DNA of 64,000 bases, from positions 868,001-932,000 of the forward strand of contig FOCD01000001.1 of NCBI GenBank assembly GCA_900110015.1, in the 5' to 3' direction. Shown piece by piece: positions 37,388 to 50,092 of the stretch. The translations under genes were made by a program, and so were the position numbers. The notes beneath the pieces are model-generated. The model made no database searches. It saw only the letters and a program-made list of their open reading frames with translations, and had not been told where the DNA came from. The DNA comes from Terribacillus saccharophilus (GTDB lineage: Bacteria; Bacillota; Bacilli; Bacillales; Amphibacillaceae). Each line of letters begins with the position of its first letter. Positions within the stretch are counted from its first letter, which is position 1.

Positions 37388-40171
37388 TCATAGAAAGTAT
37401 TTCTTGGCGATATCTTCAGCCAGCATAGGACGGCTGAAAAAATATCCTTGCATCAGAAAACAATCTCGGGCACATAAATATTCCATCTGTTCGTTTGTCT
37501 CAACACCTTCAGCAATAACCTCAAGATTTAAATTCTTGGCCAGCATTATTATCGTGTTGGTTATGGCGGCATTATCTTTTATCATATCTTGTACAAAAGA
37601 TTTATCTATTTTCAATGTTGATATCGGCAGATTTTTCAAATAACCCAATGATGAATAGCCCGTGCCAAAATCATCAATTGCAATATTTATACCTAGTCCT
37701 TTTAATTTCTTCATTGTTTCTAAGGTTAAGTCTGTATTTTTAACGATAAGATTTTCTGTAAGTTCTAAATCTAAATACTTTGGAGACAGCCCGACCTTCT
37801 TTAAAACATCCTCTACAGTTGAAAAAAGATTACGCTGTTCAAACTGACGAACGGATAAATTCACGCTCATATTAATTAAAGGGAAGCCTTGATCATGCCA
37901 TTCCTTTAATTGCTTACAAGCCTCTTCCAAAACCCATTCGCCTATTGGGACAATTAACCCAGTTTCTTCAGCAATCGGGATAAATTTATCTGGCGAAATC
38001 ATACCATGCTCTGAATGGTTCCACCTGAGTAAAGCCTCTACTCCCACGATATTATTCGTCTTACAGTCTATTTGCGGTTGATAATAGATTATGAGCTCTT
38101 TCCGCTCTAAAGCTTTATACAAAGCATTTTCCAGCTTTATACTTTCAAATGTTCTGTTATCCATTCCTTCACTGAAGAAATGATAATTATTTCCAGATAT
38201 ATCTTTCGATTTGTACATTGCTGTGTCTGCATTTTTAATTAGGGTTTCAGTCATATCACCGTTATCTGGAAATAAACTAATACCAATACTCGTTTTCATG
38301 TAAATTTCATCATCCACTAATTTAAATGGTTCAGAAAAAGAATCAATTACCCGGTTCACAACCTTCAATACTTCTTTTTCATTTTTTATATTGGGCAAAT
38401 AAATGGTGAATTCATCTCCCCCTTGCCTCGAAACTGTTGCACTTTTTGATACACAAGCACTCAATCTCTTTGCAACATTTCTTAGAAGCAGATCACCAAT
38501 GCTATGCCCGAGCGTATCATTTACCAGCTTAAACCGATCTAAATCCAAATATAAAACAGCTAATTTTTCTCCATTCGATTGGGCATAGGCAAGACCTTGA
38601 TTTAGTCTGTCTTTTAAAAGTACTCTATTTGGTAAATCTGTTAAACTATCAAAATAGGCATGATATTTAATTTCTTCCTCCATCTGTTTCCTTTGTGTTA
38701 TATCTTTGAATGTGACAACTTCTCCTACGATTTCATCTCCTTCTTTTATGGAGGAGATCACGTATTCGACTGGAAAGCTTGAATTATCTTTCCTAAAGAA
38801 CTTTTCTTCTTTGTTATAATAATTTCGATATTCATCGAACCTAGTTGACGAATGCAGCTTACTTTCTGTTTCGCTGCCATTGAAAATCAAATTAGAAGGT
38901 TTCGCTATTAATTCACGTTCTGTTTCATAACCTAACATAGATGCACCAGCTGGATTACAAAAAGTAATGTTCTTATTCAAATCTAAACCGAAAATCCCTT
39001 CACCAGCAGAATTGAGTATCAATTCCTTTTCACGGCTCAGCTGCTGCAGCTCGGTTATCACTCGTTCCAGTTCTTTATTTTTCACAGTTATTTCCGAGGT
39101 TCTCTCCTCAATAATGACTTCCTGTTTTTCCATATACAAAAGATTGGACAGGGTGGAGGCTGTTATATCCACAATGGATTGTGACAGCTCTATTTGCTCC
39201 TCAGAATAATGGAAATCGCCATCTTCAAGATTAACAATTGATATTTGGCCTAATACCTCTCCCATTGAAACCAATGGCAGCATGAATAAACCTTTTATAC
39301 CAAAATTACGGCAAACATCATGGTTTGGGCGTGAATCTGCATACACATCTGGAATCAATACTGACTTTCTTGTTTTAATGACCTCTTGCATGACTCTATC
39401 ATTGCTTTGGTCGATTTGTATTATATTATGTGTCATGATCCAATCTTCTTCTGTCCAGTCGGAATCCGTGCTTAACTTCGCTGGTGTTATTTTCTTTTCT
39501 GCTAATGGATCCAGCAAATGAACTCCAATATTATAGTTTTCTAAAACTCCTCCTAAATAAGAGAAACAAGTATCAAGGCTTTCTTGCATGGAAGAACACA
39601 TGGATAAATCACGTGTCACATCAAGCAATCGTTGTTTCTCGGCAATAAGATTCTCTTTATGTGTTAAATTGTTCGCATTTTGAATAGCTACAGCTGCCAT
39701 ATTCACATATGCCTCAACCGTTTGGATTTCAGATTCTGTTAAATTCATCGGGATTCCATAATCAAATAAAAAAACAAGACCGAACAGCTCTTCTTCAAAA
39801 GAGATAGGAAGTACAAGTAAAGATTTGATTTGAAACCCTTCAACAGCTCGCGGATCTGGCCGGCTGTCCATTGACGTATCAGGTATATAGATTGCTTTTT
39901 TTGTTTCACTTACTTCTTTTGCCAGTAAATCGAATTCCATATCAATGACATGCATATCCAATGTCCAACCATTAATAGTTTCTGGCTTTCCTACGTAACC
40001 TCTAAAAGTACCATCTTCTTGCGGCAAATAAATACCAACAGAGTCGCACTGCACAATTTCTTCAGAAATCGCTGTTGTTACTTGCTCCAATACTTCACGT
40101 AAATCTAGTTTTGTATTGATCATTTTGGTTATATTTGCAAGTCGAGAATACCTTGTTTGATCCTTTGACAT
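37388..40171 (-). CDS. GAF-GAF-PAS-GGDEF-EAL cyclic-di-GMP sensor enzyme
   Basis: 927-residue soluble multidomain signalling protein: GAF 1 (about 20-170), GAF 2 (about 190-345), a coiled-coil linker (about 350-385), PAS (about 385-495), GGDEF domain (about 505-665, motif GGDEF intact at 584-588) and EAL domain (about 680-925). EAL catalytic features are all present: EALLRW, ELTEN, DDFGTGY, LKIDKSF, AEGVET and QGYFFSRP. No RxxD inhibitory site precedes GGDEF. Both cyclase and phosphodiesterase activities are therefore possible. No membrane helix is seen, so cytosolic ligands are likely sensed. The start at 40171 is 9 bases after GGAG; earlier ATGs lack spacing. Confidence 0.92.
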   Translation of the reverse strand: MSKDQTRYSRLANITKMINTKLDLREVLEQVTTAISEEIVQCDSVGIYLPQEDGTFRGYVGKPETINGWTLDMHVIDMEFDLLAKEVSETKKAIYIPDTSMDSRPDPRAVEGFQIKSLLVLPISFEEELFGLVFLFDYGIPMNLTESEIQTVEAYVNMAAVAIQNANNLTHKENLIAEKQRLLDVTRDLSMCSSMQESLDTCFSYLGGVLENYNIGVHLLDPLAEKKITPAKLSTDSDWTEEDWIMTHNIIQIDQSNDRVMQEVIKTRKSVLIPDVYADSRPNHDVCRNFGIKGLFMLPLVSMGEVLGQISIVNLEDGDFHYSEEQIELSQSIVDITASTLSNLLYMEKQEVIIEERTSEITVKNKELERVITELQQLSREKELILNSAGEGIFGLDLNKNITFCNPAGASMLGYETERELIAKPSNLIFNGSETESKLHSSTRFDEYRNYYNKEEKFFRKDNSSFPVEYVISSIKEGDEIVGEVVTFKDITQRKQMEEEIKYHAYFDSLTDLPNRVLLKDRLNQGLAYAQSNGEKLAVLYLDLDRFKLVNDTLGHSIGDLLLRNVAKRLSACVSKSATVSRQGGDEFTIYLPNIKNEKEVLKVVNRVIDSFSEPFKLVDDEIYMKTSIGISLFPDNGDMTETLIKNADTAMYKSKDISGNNYHFFSEGMDNRTFESIKLENALYKALERKELIIYYQPQIDCKTNNIVGVEALLRWNHSEHGMISPDKFIPIAEETGLIVPIGEWVLEEACKQLKEWHDQGFPLINMSVNLSVRQFEQRNLFSTVEDVLKKVGLSPKYLDLELTENLIVKNTDLTLETMKKLKGLGINIAIDDFGTGYSSLGYLKNLPISTLKIDKSFVQDMIKDNAAITNTIIMLAKNLNLEVIAEGVETNEQMEYLCARDCFLMQGYFFSRPMLAEDIAKKYFL

Positions 40172-40547
40172 CCCTATATTCTCCATTCTCCTGGTGTTAT
40201 CAGGTTGCATCGCTATTTGAATACCTTATCAAAGTAAAAACAAACTACATATTTTTACTATATTTTTCATACTTAATCGACATAATCTCTTATATTTCTC
40301 ATTGTATATTGTTTTATGGAGCTTTAATATACAAATATAGACGAACGATAATAATACACGGAGAAATCAGCTTAGAATGCGCTGCTATCTCATATAAATG
40401 TCATAATAAACTCAAAATTCAAGCTGGTCTTTAGTAATAACAATAAGAGAATTTAAGATTTTGCGGATCAAAGGGCAACCTAATGAGATAGAGATAGCCT
40501 GTTCGTTTGTTTCCTCCTTTTTTACATTCTACCAAAATTTTCTTGTA
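40172..40547. other. Non-coding gap with an orphan leader
   Basis: About 375 AT-rich bases upstream of the GGDEF-EAL gene. No supported gene is present. On the minus strand near 40505-40535 there is TAGAATG followed by AAAAAAGGAGGAAAC, resembling a -10 and a strong ribosome site, but no start codon follows at a usable distance. Confidence 0.5.
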
Positions 40548-40584
40548 TAGAAAAACACACCAAAATAATCTTTTAGTGTGTTTT
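40548..40584 (-). terminator. Terminator of the pyr operon
   Basis: A 14-bp stem with one G-T pair (40552-40565 with 40571-40584) around a 5-base loop, followed on the minus strand by TTTTTCT. It lies 63 bases after the pyrE stop. Confidence 0.88.
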
Positions 40585-40646
40585 ACAGTTTCCTCATTAA
40601 CATATCTGAGAATCATAGATAGAAATGTATTTATCGTTGCTTCTCT

Positions 40647-41241
40647 TTACAACTCATTACGCCATTCTAGAAGTTCCTGTTTTTCCTGAGAAGTTATCGT
40701 TGCTTCTTTTGTAAGTATATCTACTAGCTCATCAAAATTAGTTAACGTCTCAAATGGAACATCAATAGCGGCAAAGTTATCATCCGCTTTTTTCAGATTG
40801 TAGCTGAATATCGCCAATACCTTTGTCACTATTGCCCCTGCTTCCTGCAGTGCTTGTACCGTGTTAATAACAGAGCCACCAGTTGAAATAAGATCTTCAA
40901 TGACGACGACATGTTTACCTGCAACGTCGGCTCCTTCGATTTGATTGCCTTTTCCGTGTCCTTTTTTGCTGGATCGTACATAAATCATCGGCAGATCTGC
41001 TTTATCAGCAAGCCACGCTGCATGCGGGATTCCGCCTGTAGCACATCCTGCGATGATGTCCGTTTCCGGTAATTCAGCGAGTTTCTGCTGAAACTGCCGT
41101 GCTATTGCTGTCCGTACTTCTGGGTGACCAAGCGTCAGCCGATTATCGCAGTAAATCGGCGAGTGGATACCAGATGCCCAAACAAAGGATTTAGAGGGAT
41201 CAATTTGAATCGCATCGATAGAGAGCAATGCTTCTGCAATA

Positions 41242-41258
<17 letters not shown>
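40647..41258 (-). CDS. pyrE: Orotate phosphoribosyltransferase
   Basis: Makes orotidine-5'-phosphate from orotate and PRPP. 203 residues with the PRPP motif VVVIEDLISTGGSV and the YCDNRLTLG and YVRSSKKGHGKGNQIEG loops typical of PyrE. It overlaps the end of pyrF by 17 bases, and GAGGAGTGG inside pyrF is its ribosome site. It is the last gene of the pyr operon. Confidence 0.97.
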
Positions 41259-43628
<2,370 letters not shown>

Positions 43629-43632
<4 letters not shown>

Positions 43633-46600
43633 GATGATATACCTCCTGCTACTACAGGTTTGGCAGTGAACGTCATCGATTCAATAATAGTTGCGATCGC
43701 TTTAGCCGTATCTAAACTAGTCAGACAAGCAATACCATGCTCGACAGCTTCTCGTCGGATAAGGAAGCCGTCCGATCTAGGCTGTTTGCCAGAAGTTAAT
43801 GTATTTACCACAAATTGTACATCGCCGTTTTCAATAATTGAGATAACATTCTGTTCAGAAGCACCGACTTTTCCTACTGTTGTAACCGGAAGTCCTGCTT
43901 CTTCGACTGCTGCACTCGTTCCTTCGGTTGCGTACAACTGGAAGCCGAGCGCATAGAATAGTTTGGCGATTTCCAATGCTTCTTCTTTATCTTTATCAGC
44001 TACAGTGAGTAGAATAGCGCCTTCTTGCGGTAAAGATAGACCAGAAGCAAGTAATCCTTTGTATAGAGCTTTTTCAAGTGTGCGATCATGTCCGATTGCT
44101 TCGCCTGTTGATTTCATTTCCGGCCCGAGCAACGTATCGACACTTCGCAGCTTCTCAAAGCTGAATACAGGTACTTTCACGTACACATCCTCTGGTTCCG
44201 GTAAAAGTCCGGAAACATAACCCATGTCAGAAAGCTTTTCACCTAAGATTGCACGCGTTGCGATATTTGCCATCGTTACGTGCGTAATTTTGGACAGGAA
44301 CGGAATCGTACGGCTGGCACGCGGATTCACTTCCAGGACATATGCTTTGTTTTGATGGATAACGAACTGAATATTGATTAAACCTTTTACTCCAAGAGCC
44401 TTCGCAATTTGCATTGTCGCATCTATACACTGCTGGCGGCATTCCTCGGTTATCGTCTGTGTCGGATAGACAGCAATGGAATCTCCTGAATGGACACCGG
44501 CACGTTCGATATGCTCCATGATGCCTGGGATGATCGTCGTTTCACCATCACTAATGGCATCTACTTCCACCTCGATACCAGTCAAGTATTGGTCAATCAG
44601 AACTGGATGATCATGTCTGACATGCACACGTTTCTCCATGTAAGTCTGTAATTCCTCATCATTGTAGACGATTTCCATATTGCTTCCGCCTATCACATAG
44701 GAAGGACGTACAAGTACGGGATAACCTATCTTTTCTGCTGTGGCTGCAGCATCCTCTAGTTTTGTGATAGAAGCTCCATCTGGTTTGGCAATCTTCAATT
44801 CATCAAGCAGTCTTTCGAATTTATCCCGGTCTTCAGCCGCATCAATTGCCTGCAGAGACGTTCCGAGCACCTTCACACCGCGACGCTCCAACCCTTCTGC
44901 AAGGTTGATAGCTGTCTGACCGCCAAATTGTACAATCACACCAAGCGGATTTTCCAGATTGACAACATGCATGACATCTTCCAGCGTAAGCGGCTCGAAA
45001 TATAGCTTGTCGGACACACTGAAATCCGTCGAAACTGTTTCTGGGTTGCTGTTGATAATGATTGCTTCAAGCCCAGCCTCCCGGATTGCTAGTACACTGT
45101 GGACAGTTGCATAGTCGAATTCGATTCCCTGTCCGATTCGGATCGGGCCGGAACCGAGTACGATCACTTTTTCTTTATCGGAAGCGGCAGATTCATTTTC
45201 TTCTTCATAAGTGCTGTAGAAATAAGGTGTTTGCGATTCGAATTCCGCTGCGCAAGTATCCACCATTTTATATACAGGTTGCAGGTCGTTTTCAATACGG
45301 AACTCGTATACTTTGTCCTCGGTTGTATTCCACCAGTGAGCTATTTCCCGGTCTGAGAATCCTTTTTGTTTTACTTCCTTTAATAATTCCAGTTCCCATG
45401 GCTGTTCTTGTAACGCTGTCTCCATTTCAATCAGCGTTTCAATTTTCCAAAGGAAGAAGCGGTCAATTTTAGTTAGTTCGTGTAGCTGTTCAATTGTGTA
45501 TCTGCGGCGAAAAGCCTCAGCTAGGACAAACAGTCGTTCATCATCAGCTTTGATAAGCCGATGTTCCATCTCCTCATCGCTCATGGATTCAAGATTGATA
45601 GATGCAAGACCGTTTGCTTTGTTATCAAGGGAACGGACACCTTTCAGTAAAGCTTCTTCCACGTTACGGCCAATCGCCATTACTTCTCCAGTAGCTTTCA
45701 TTTGTGTTCCTAGTTTGCGGTTGCCGCTGACGAATTTATCAAATGGGAAACGTGGCAGCTTGGCGACAACATAGTCTAGTGCTGGCTCAAAGTAAGCGTA
45801 CGTTGTTCCTGTCACTGGATTCTTAATTTCATCCAATGTTAATCCTACAGCAATTTTAGCTGCCATCTTGGCGATCGGATAACCCGTTGCCTTGGAAGCA
45901 AGTGCGCTTGAGCGGCTAACACGAGGGTTTACCTCGATGATGTAATAGTTAAAGCTGTGCGGATCCAGTGCCAGCTGTACATTACAGCCTCCTTCAATCT
46001 GCAGCGCCTTGATGATTTTTATCGAAGCATTTCGCAGCAGCTGGTATTCGCGGTCGCTCAGTGTCTGAGAAGGTGCGACGACAATGCTGTCCCCTGTATG
46101 AATGCCGACTGGATCGACGTTTTCCATATTACAGACAACGATAGCCTGATCATTTTTATCTCGCATTACTTCATATTCGATTTCTTTGAATCCGGCAATA
46201 TTTCGTTCAATTAGACATTGTGTTACTGGGGAGAGCGCTAATCCATTTTTTGTGATCTGTTTCAATTCTTCTAAGTCGTAGCACATTCCTCCGCCTGTTC
46301 CACCCAGTGTATAAGCCGGACGTACTATAAGAGGGAAGCCTATTTTTTCTGAAAAGGCTACGGCACCTTCTACTGTAGTAACAATCTCGCTCTCAGGAAC
46401 TGGTTCTCCAAGACGATTCATCAAATCGCGGAATTGCTCTCGGTCCTCTGCCTGCTGGATTGCTTCAAGGGAAGTACCAAGCAGTTCAACACCGAATTCT
46501 TTCAAGATACCTGAGTTATCAAGTGCAACAGCCAAGTTCAAACCTGTCTGTCCGCCAAGTGTTGGCAGCAATGCATCCGGCTGTTCTTTACGGATAATCT

Positions 46601-46826
46601 TACTTAGGAATTCCACCGTCAGGGGCTCCATGTAAACAGTATCCGCAACAGTGTGATCCGTCATGATGGTAGCAGGGTTGGAGTTAGCGAGAATAACCGT
46701 ATATCCTTCTTCGCGCAGTGCCTGGCATGCTTGTGTACCGGAATAGTCGAATTCCGCTGCTTGCCCGATTACGATCGGTCCGGAACCAATGACAAGTATT
46801 TTCTGGATATCAGTGCGTTTAGGCAT
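43629..46826 (-). CDS. carB: Carbamoyl-phosphate synthase large subunit (pyrimidine)
   Basis: 1065 residues, full length. Two homologous ATP-grasp halves (about 1-550 and 550-930) are recognised by [21 protein letters not shown] and [20 protein letters not shown], and a C-terminal MGS-like regulatory domain (about 935-1065) would bind nucleotide effectors. It joins the ammonia made by CarA with bicarbonate and ATP. It overlaps carA by 8 bases. Confidence 0.98.
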
Positions 46827-47919
46827 AAGTAGCTTCCTCCTTGGATGTTTGTTTGATTTGTGCTGTCATAGTAAGGAAGTTATCAAATAGATGGCGAGTA
46901 TCCTCAGGACCAGGTGCTGCTTCCGGATGATATTGCACACACATGACCGGATAATTCCGGTGTTTAAGACCTTCTACTGTTCCGTCATTCAACGCGACTT
47001 GCGTCAAAATGAGATCCGTCGCAGCTAGGGATTCCTTTGTAACTGTATAGCCATGATTTTGTGAGGTGAGGTATGTTTTTCCTGTCTCCAAGTCTTTGAC
47101 AGGATGGTTGGAGCCCCGATGCCCGAACTTCAGTTTTTCTGTATTAGCACCAGCTGCCAATGCAATTAGCTGGTGACCGAGACAGATACCGAATATAGGT
47201 ACTTGGCCTATTAGCTCACGAATAGTTTGTATGGCGGGTTCCACGTCTTTCGGATCACCAGGTCCATTCGTCAGCATAATACCATCAGGGTTTAAATGGA
47301 GGATTTGTTCGGCTGTGTAATGCCAAGGTACAACTGTGATATGACAGTCGCGGGCCGCCAATTCTCGAAGAATGCCGTGCTTCATGCCAAAATCCATAAC
47401 TACGATGCGTTTGCCGCGTCCTGGTACGACATAAGGTTTAGCTGTACTCATACGTTGTACTTGATCGTTTGAAAGTGTGATTGATTCCCAAGTAGCATGT
47501 TTTTCAAGTGTCTCGACTGCTTCTGTCAATCTAGCTTTCATTGCGCCTTGTTTGCGGATGATTTTTGTCAGTTTACGAGTATCAATTCCTGCGATGCCGG
47601 GTATCTGATGAAACTTGAGAAAAGCATCAATCGTGTGCTGTTTCCGGAAGTTAGAAGGTGCTGCAGCTGCTTCTTTCACAACCAGTGCCTGAATGGATGG
47701 CTGTATGCTTTCGAAGTCATCGCTGTTGATACCATAGTTGCCGATCAATGGATACGTCAGTGTAACGATCTGACCGCAGTAGGAAGGGTCGGATATAATC
47801 TCTTGATAACCTGTCATTCCTGTGTTGAAGACGATCTCTCCAGTTGTTGCGCTATCGCTGCCAAACGCTGTGCCAGTAAATACTGTACCGTCTTCTAGGA
47901 TAAGTTGTCGTTTTTTCAT
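46819..47919 (-). CDS. carA: Carbamoyl-phosphate synthase small subunit (pyrimidine)
   Basis: Glutamine amidotransferase subunit, 366 residues. The N-terminal CPSase domain starts [17 protein letters not shown]; the class I GATase domain has the nucleophile motif [14 protein letters not shown] and the His-Glu pair in [11 protein letters not shown]. It overlaps pyrC by 4 bases and carB by 8. Its pyr-operon place makes it the uridine-regulated form. Confidence 0.98.
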   Translation of the reverse strand: MKKRQLILEDGTVFTGTAFGSDSATTGEIVFNTGMTGYQEIISDPSYCGQIVTLTYPLIGNYGINSDDFESIQPSIQALVVKEAAAAPSNFRKQHTIDAFLKFHQIPGIAGIDTRKLTKIIRKQGAMKARLTEAVETLEKHATWESITLSNDQVQRMSTAKPYVVPGRGKRIVVMDFGMKHGILRELAARDCHITVVPWHYTAEQILHLNPDGIMLTNGPGDPKDVEPAIQTIRELIGQVPIFGICLGHQLIALAAGANTEKLKFGHRGSNHPVKDLETGKTYLTSQNHGYTVTKESLAATDLILTQVALNDGTVEGLKHRNYPVMCVQYHPEAAPGPEDTRHLFDNFLTMTAQIKQTSKEEATYA

Positions 47920-49196
47920 TTTACCGCTTCCTTTCTGTAGACGATTTCTCCGCCAAAGATTGTCATCGTCGGCTCTCCTTTGTAGCGCCAGCCGATAAAT
48001 GGTGTGTTTGTTCCTTTTGATTGGAATTGATCCGGATCTACTTCCCCTTTAGCTTCAAGGTTCAATACAGCTAAGTCTGCTGCTGCACCGATTTCGAAGC
48101 GGCCATACGGAAGACTGAATGCCTGTGATGGCTTGATCGTAAGCCAATCAAGCAGCTGATTGAGCGTAAAGATATCTGTCTCAACAAAGTGTGTGTAAAG
48201 TAGGCTGAAAGCAGTTTCTGACCCAACGATACCGAATGATGCATCCAGCATGCTGACGTTCTTCTCTTCTGCTGTATGCGGTGCATGATCTGTCGCGATC
48301 ATATCAATCGTTCCATCAAGCAGTCCCTCGATCAGTGCCTGACGATCAGCGTCAGATCTGAGCGGCGGATTCATCTTGAAGTTTCCATCGTCTGTTTTGA
48401 TATCTTCATCGATCAGAAGCAAGTGATGCGGTGTCACTTCGGCAGTCACACGTATACCAGCGCGTTTTGCATCTCGAATTACCCGGACTGATTCTTTTGT
48501 ACTCACATGGCAGATATGATAATGACAGCCAGCAGCTTCAGCCAGCAAAATATCACGGGCTATATGTACAGACTCGGAAACACTATTGATACCCGGCAGA
48601 CCAAGTCTCTCGCTAGCTGTACCTTCGTGCATGACTCCTCCTGGAACGAGACTGTCGTCTTCGCAGTGTGCTACAACAGGAATTCCGAGCCTTGCAGCGC
48701 GCTGCATCGTCTCCAGCATCATTCCAGCTGACTGGATGCCAAGGCCATCATCGGTAAAGGCAAAAGCTTCTTGCATGTTTTCCATGTCTACTATCTCTCG
48801 GCCTAATTGCTGTTTCGTGATAGCAGCATACTGCAGGACGCGAATTACGCCGCTTTCTTCGTTGCGAGCCATGATGGATTGCAGCGTTTCTGGGCAGTCT
48901 GGTGCAGGTCTGAGGTTAGGCATAGCAGCTACTGTCGTAAACCCACCTCTGGCAGCTGCTTTTGTACCTGTTTCAATCGTTTCCTTTTTTTCTGCTCCTG
49001 GTTCACGCAAATGTACGTGAACGTCCACAAAACCTGCCGTTACAAGCTGACCTTCCAAATCTTCTACATAATCTTCTGCTGTAATATGGATTTGATTAGC
49101 AATATCAGAGATGATTCCATCCTCGATTTTCACCATTACTTCTTCCAGTTTCTGATCAGCTGTTAACTGCTTCGCGTTTGTTAAGATTGTAGCCAT
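47916..49196 (-). CDS. pyrC: Dihydroorotase
   Basis: Cyclises carbamoyl aspartate to dihydroorotate. 426-residue type I amidohydrolase with the metal site DVHVHLREPG (His60, His62), HCED, the HICHVSTKES segment and ATDHAPH. It overlaps pyrB by 41 bases; GGGG 8 bases before the ATG is the likely ribosome site. Confidence 0.97.
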   Translation of the reverse strand: MATILTNAKQLTADQKLEEVMVKIEDGIISDIANQIHITAEDYVEDLEGQLVTAGFVDVHVHLREPGAEKKETIETGTKAAARGGFTTVAAMPNLRPAPDCPETLQSIMARNEESGVIRVLQYAAITKQQLGREIVDMENMQEAFAFTDDGLGIQSAGMMLETMQRAARLGIPVVAHCEDDSLVPGGVMHEGTASERLGLPGINSVSESVHIARDILLAEAAGCHYHICHVSTKESVRVIRDAKRAGIRVTAEVTPHHLLLIDEDIKTDDGNFKMNPPLRSDADRQALIEGLLDGTIDMIATDHAPHTAEEKNVSMLDASFGIVGSETAFSLLYTHFVETDIFTLNQLLDWLTIKPSQAFSLPYGRFEIGAAADLAVLNLEAKGEVDPDQFQSKGTNTPFIGWRYKGEPTMTIFGGEIVYRKEAVK

Positions 49197-50079
49197 GCTT
49201 GATTCCCCATCCTTCCAATAGTGTAATGATAACTGCCATTCGTGCCGCTACGCCGTTTTCCATCTGGCGGAAGATTCTAGAGCGTGGTGCTTCAACGAGA
49301 CTGTCGTCGATTTCAATGCCTCGATTGACTGGTGCAGGATGCATAATGATCGCATGCTGCTGCATCCTTTTTTCTCTTTCTACAGTCAGTCCGTATTGTT
49401 CCAGATAATCAGCAGACCCGCCTTTTGTTTCGTGGCGTTCAAACTGGATACGAAGAAGCATCATGACGTCACATTGCTCTACTGCCTCATCCATACTCAA
49501 TACCGGGATACCAAGTGTTTCATCCATCCATTCCGACTTGCCAGCTGCAAAGACGTGCGCCCCCAATTTGCGCAGTGCCATTGCATTACTTCTAGCAACC
49601 CGACTGTGACGAATATCACCGGCAATCACGATTTTCAAGTCCTTGAATTGTCCATACTCCTGGTATATCGTCATTAAATCAAGCAAGCATTGTGTCGGGT
49701 GCTCCCCTTTTCCGTCACCGGCATTAATGACCGGTATATCCAGCTTTTCAGCAAGCATATCTGCTGTCTGTTCCTCTGGATGACGGATGATAATGACAGA
49801 AGCGCCGATCGATTGAAGGGTCTTCGCGGTGTCGTAGACGGTCTCTCCTTTGGTCACGCTGGATGCCTCTGCGGCAAAGTCCAGCACTTCCAGGCCGAGT
49901 TTCCGTTCTGCTACGGTAAAGCTCATCTTCGTCCGTGTGCTCGGCTCGAAGAATAGATTGGCTGCGAACAGCTGCTCCCTGTATCCTGATACCCCCTGTA
50001 CCTGTATGTCTGTAGCGAGCTGTACGAGCTGTAGCAGTTCTCCTGCAGTAAGATGCTTCATCGATACGAAATGCTTCAT
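49156..50079 (-). CDS. pyrB: Aspartate carbamoyltransferase
   Basis: Condenses carbamoyl phosphate with aspartate. 307 residues with FFEPSTRTKMSF (STRT at 47-50), GDGKGEHPTQCLLDL and the MHPAPVNRG segment. The start at 50079 follows GGAGGAGAAGG and is only 13 bases after the pyrP stop, so no attenuator fits between them. The upstream extension to 50175 lies in pyrP and is not real. Confidence 0.97.
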   Translation of the reverse strand: MKHFVSMKHLTAGELLQLVQLATDIQVQGVSGYREQLFAANLFFEPSTRTKMSFTVAERKLGLEVLDFAAEASSVTKGETVYDTAKTLQSIGASVIIIRHPEEQTADMLAEKLDIPVINAGDGKGEHPTQCLLDLMTIYQEYGQFKDLKIVIAGDIRHSRVARSNAMALRKLGAHVFAAGKSEWMDETLGIPVLSMDEAVEQCDVMMLLRIQFERHETKGGSADYLEQYGLTVEREKRMQQHAIIMHPAPVNRGIEIDDSLVEAPRSRIFRQMENGVAARMAVIITLLEGWGIKHGYNLNKREAVNS

Positions 50080-50092
50080 GTCCTTCTCCTCC

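Noticed and set aside
40431-40616. 61-codon minus-strand reading frame after pyrE
   Set aside because: It is made of the pyr operon terminator and the AT-rich leader; no protein-like pattern.
29048-40646. Prophage, integrative element or defence island
   Set aside because: No integrase, transposase, recombinase, restriction, toxin-antitoxin or phage structural gene was recognised, and no flanking direct repeats were seen by eye.
45062-45472. 136-codon plus-strand frame inside carB
   Set aside because: It is a shadow of the carB coding frame, with no ribosome site or family resemblance; the same applies to other long frames inside recG, plsX, priA and ileS.
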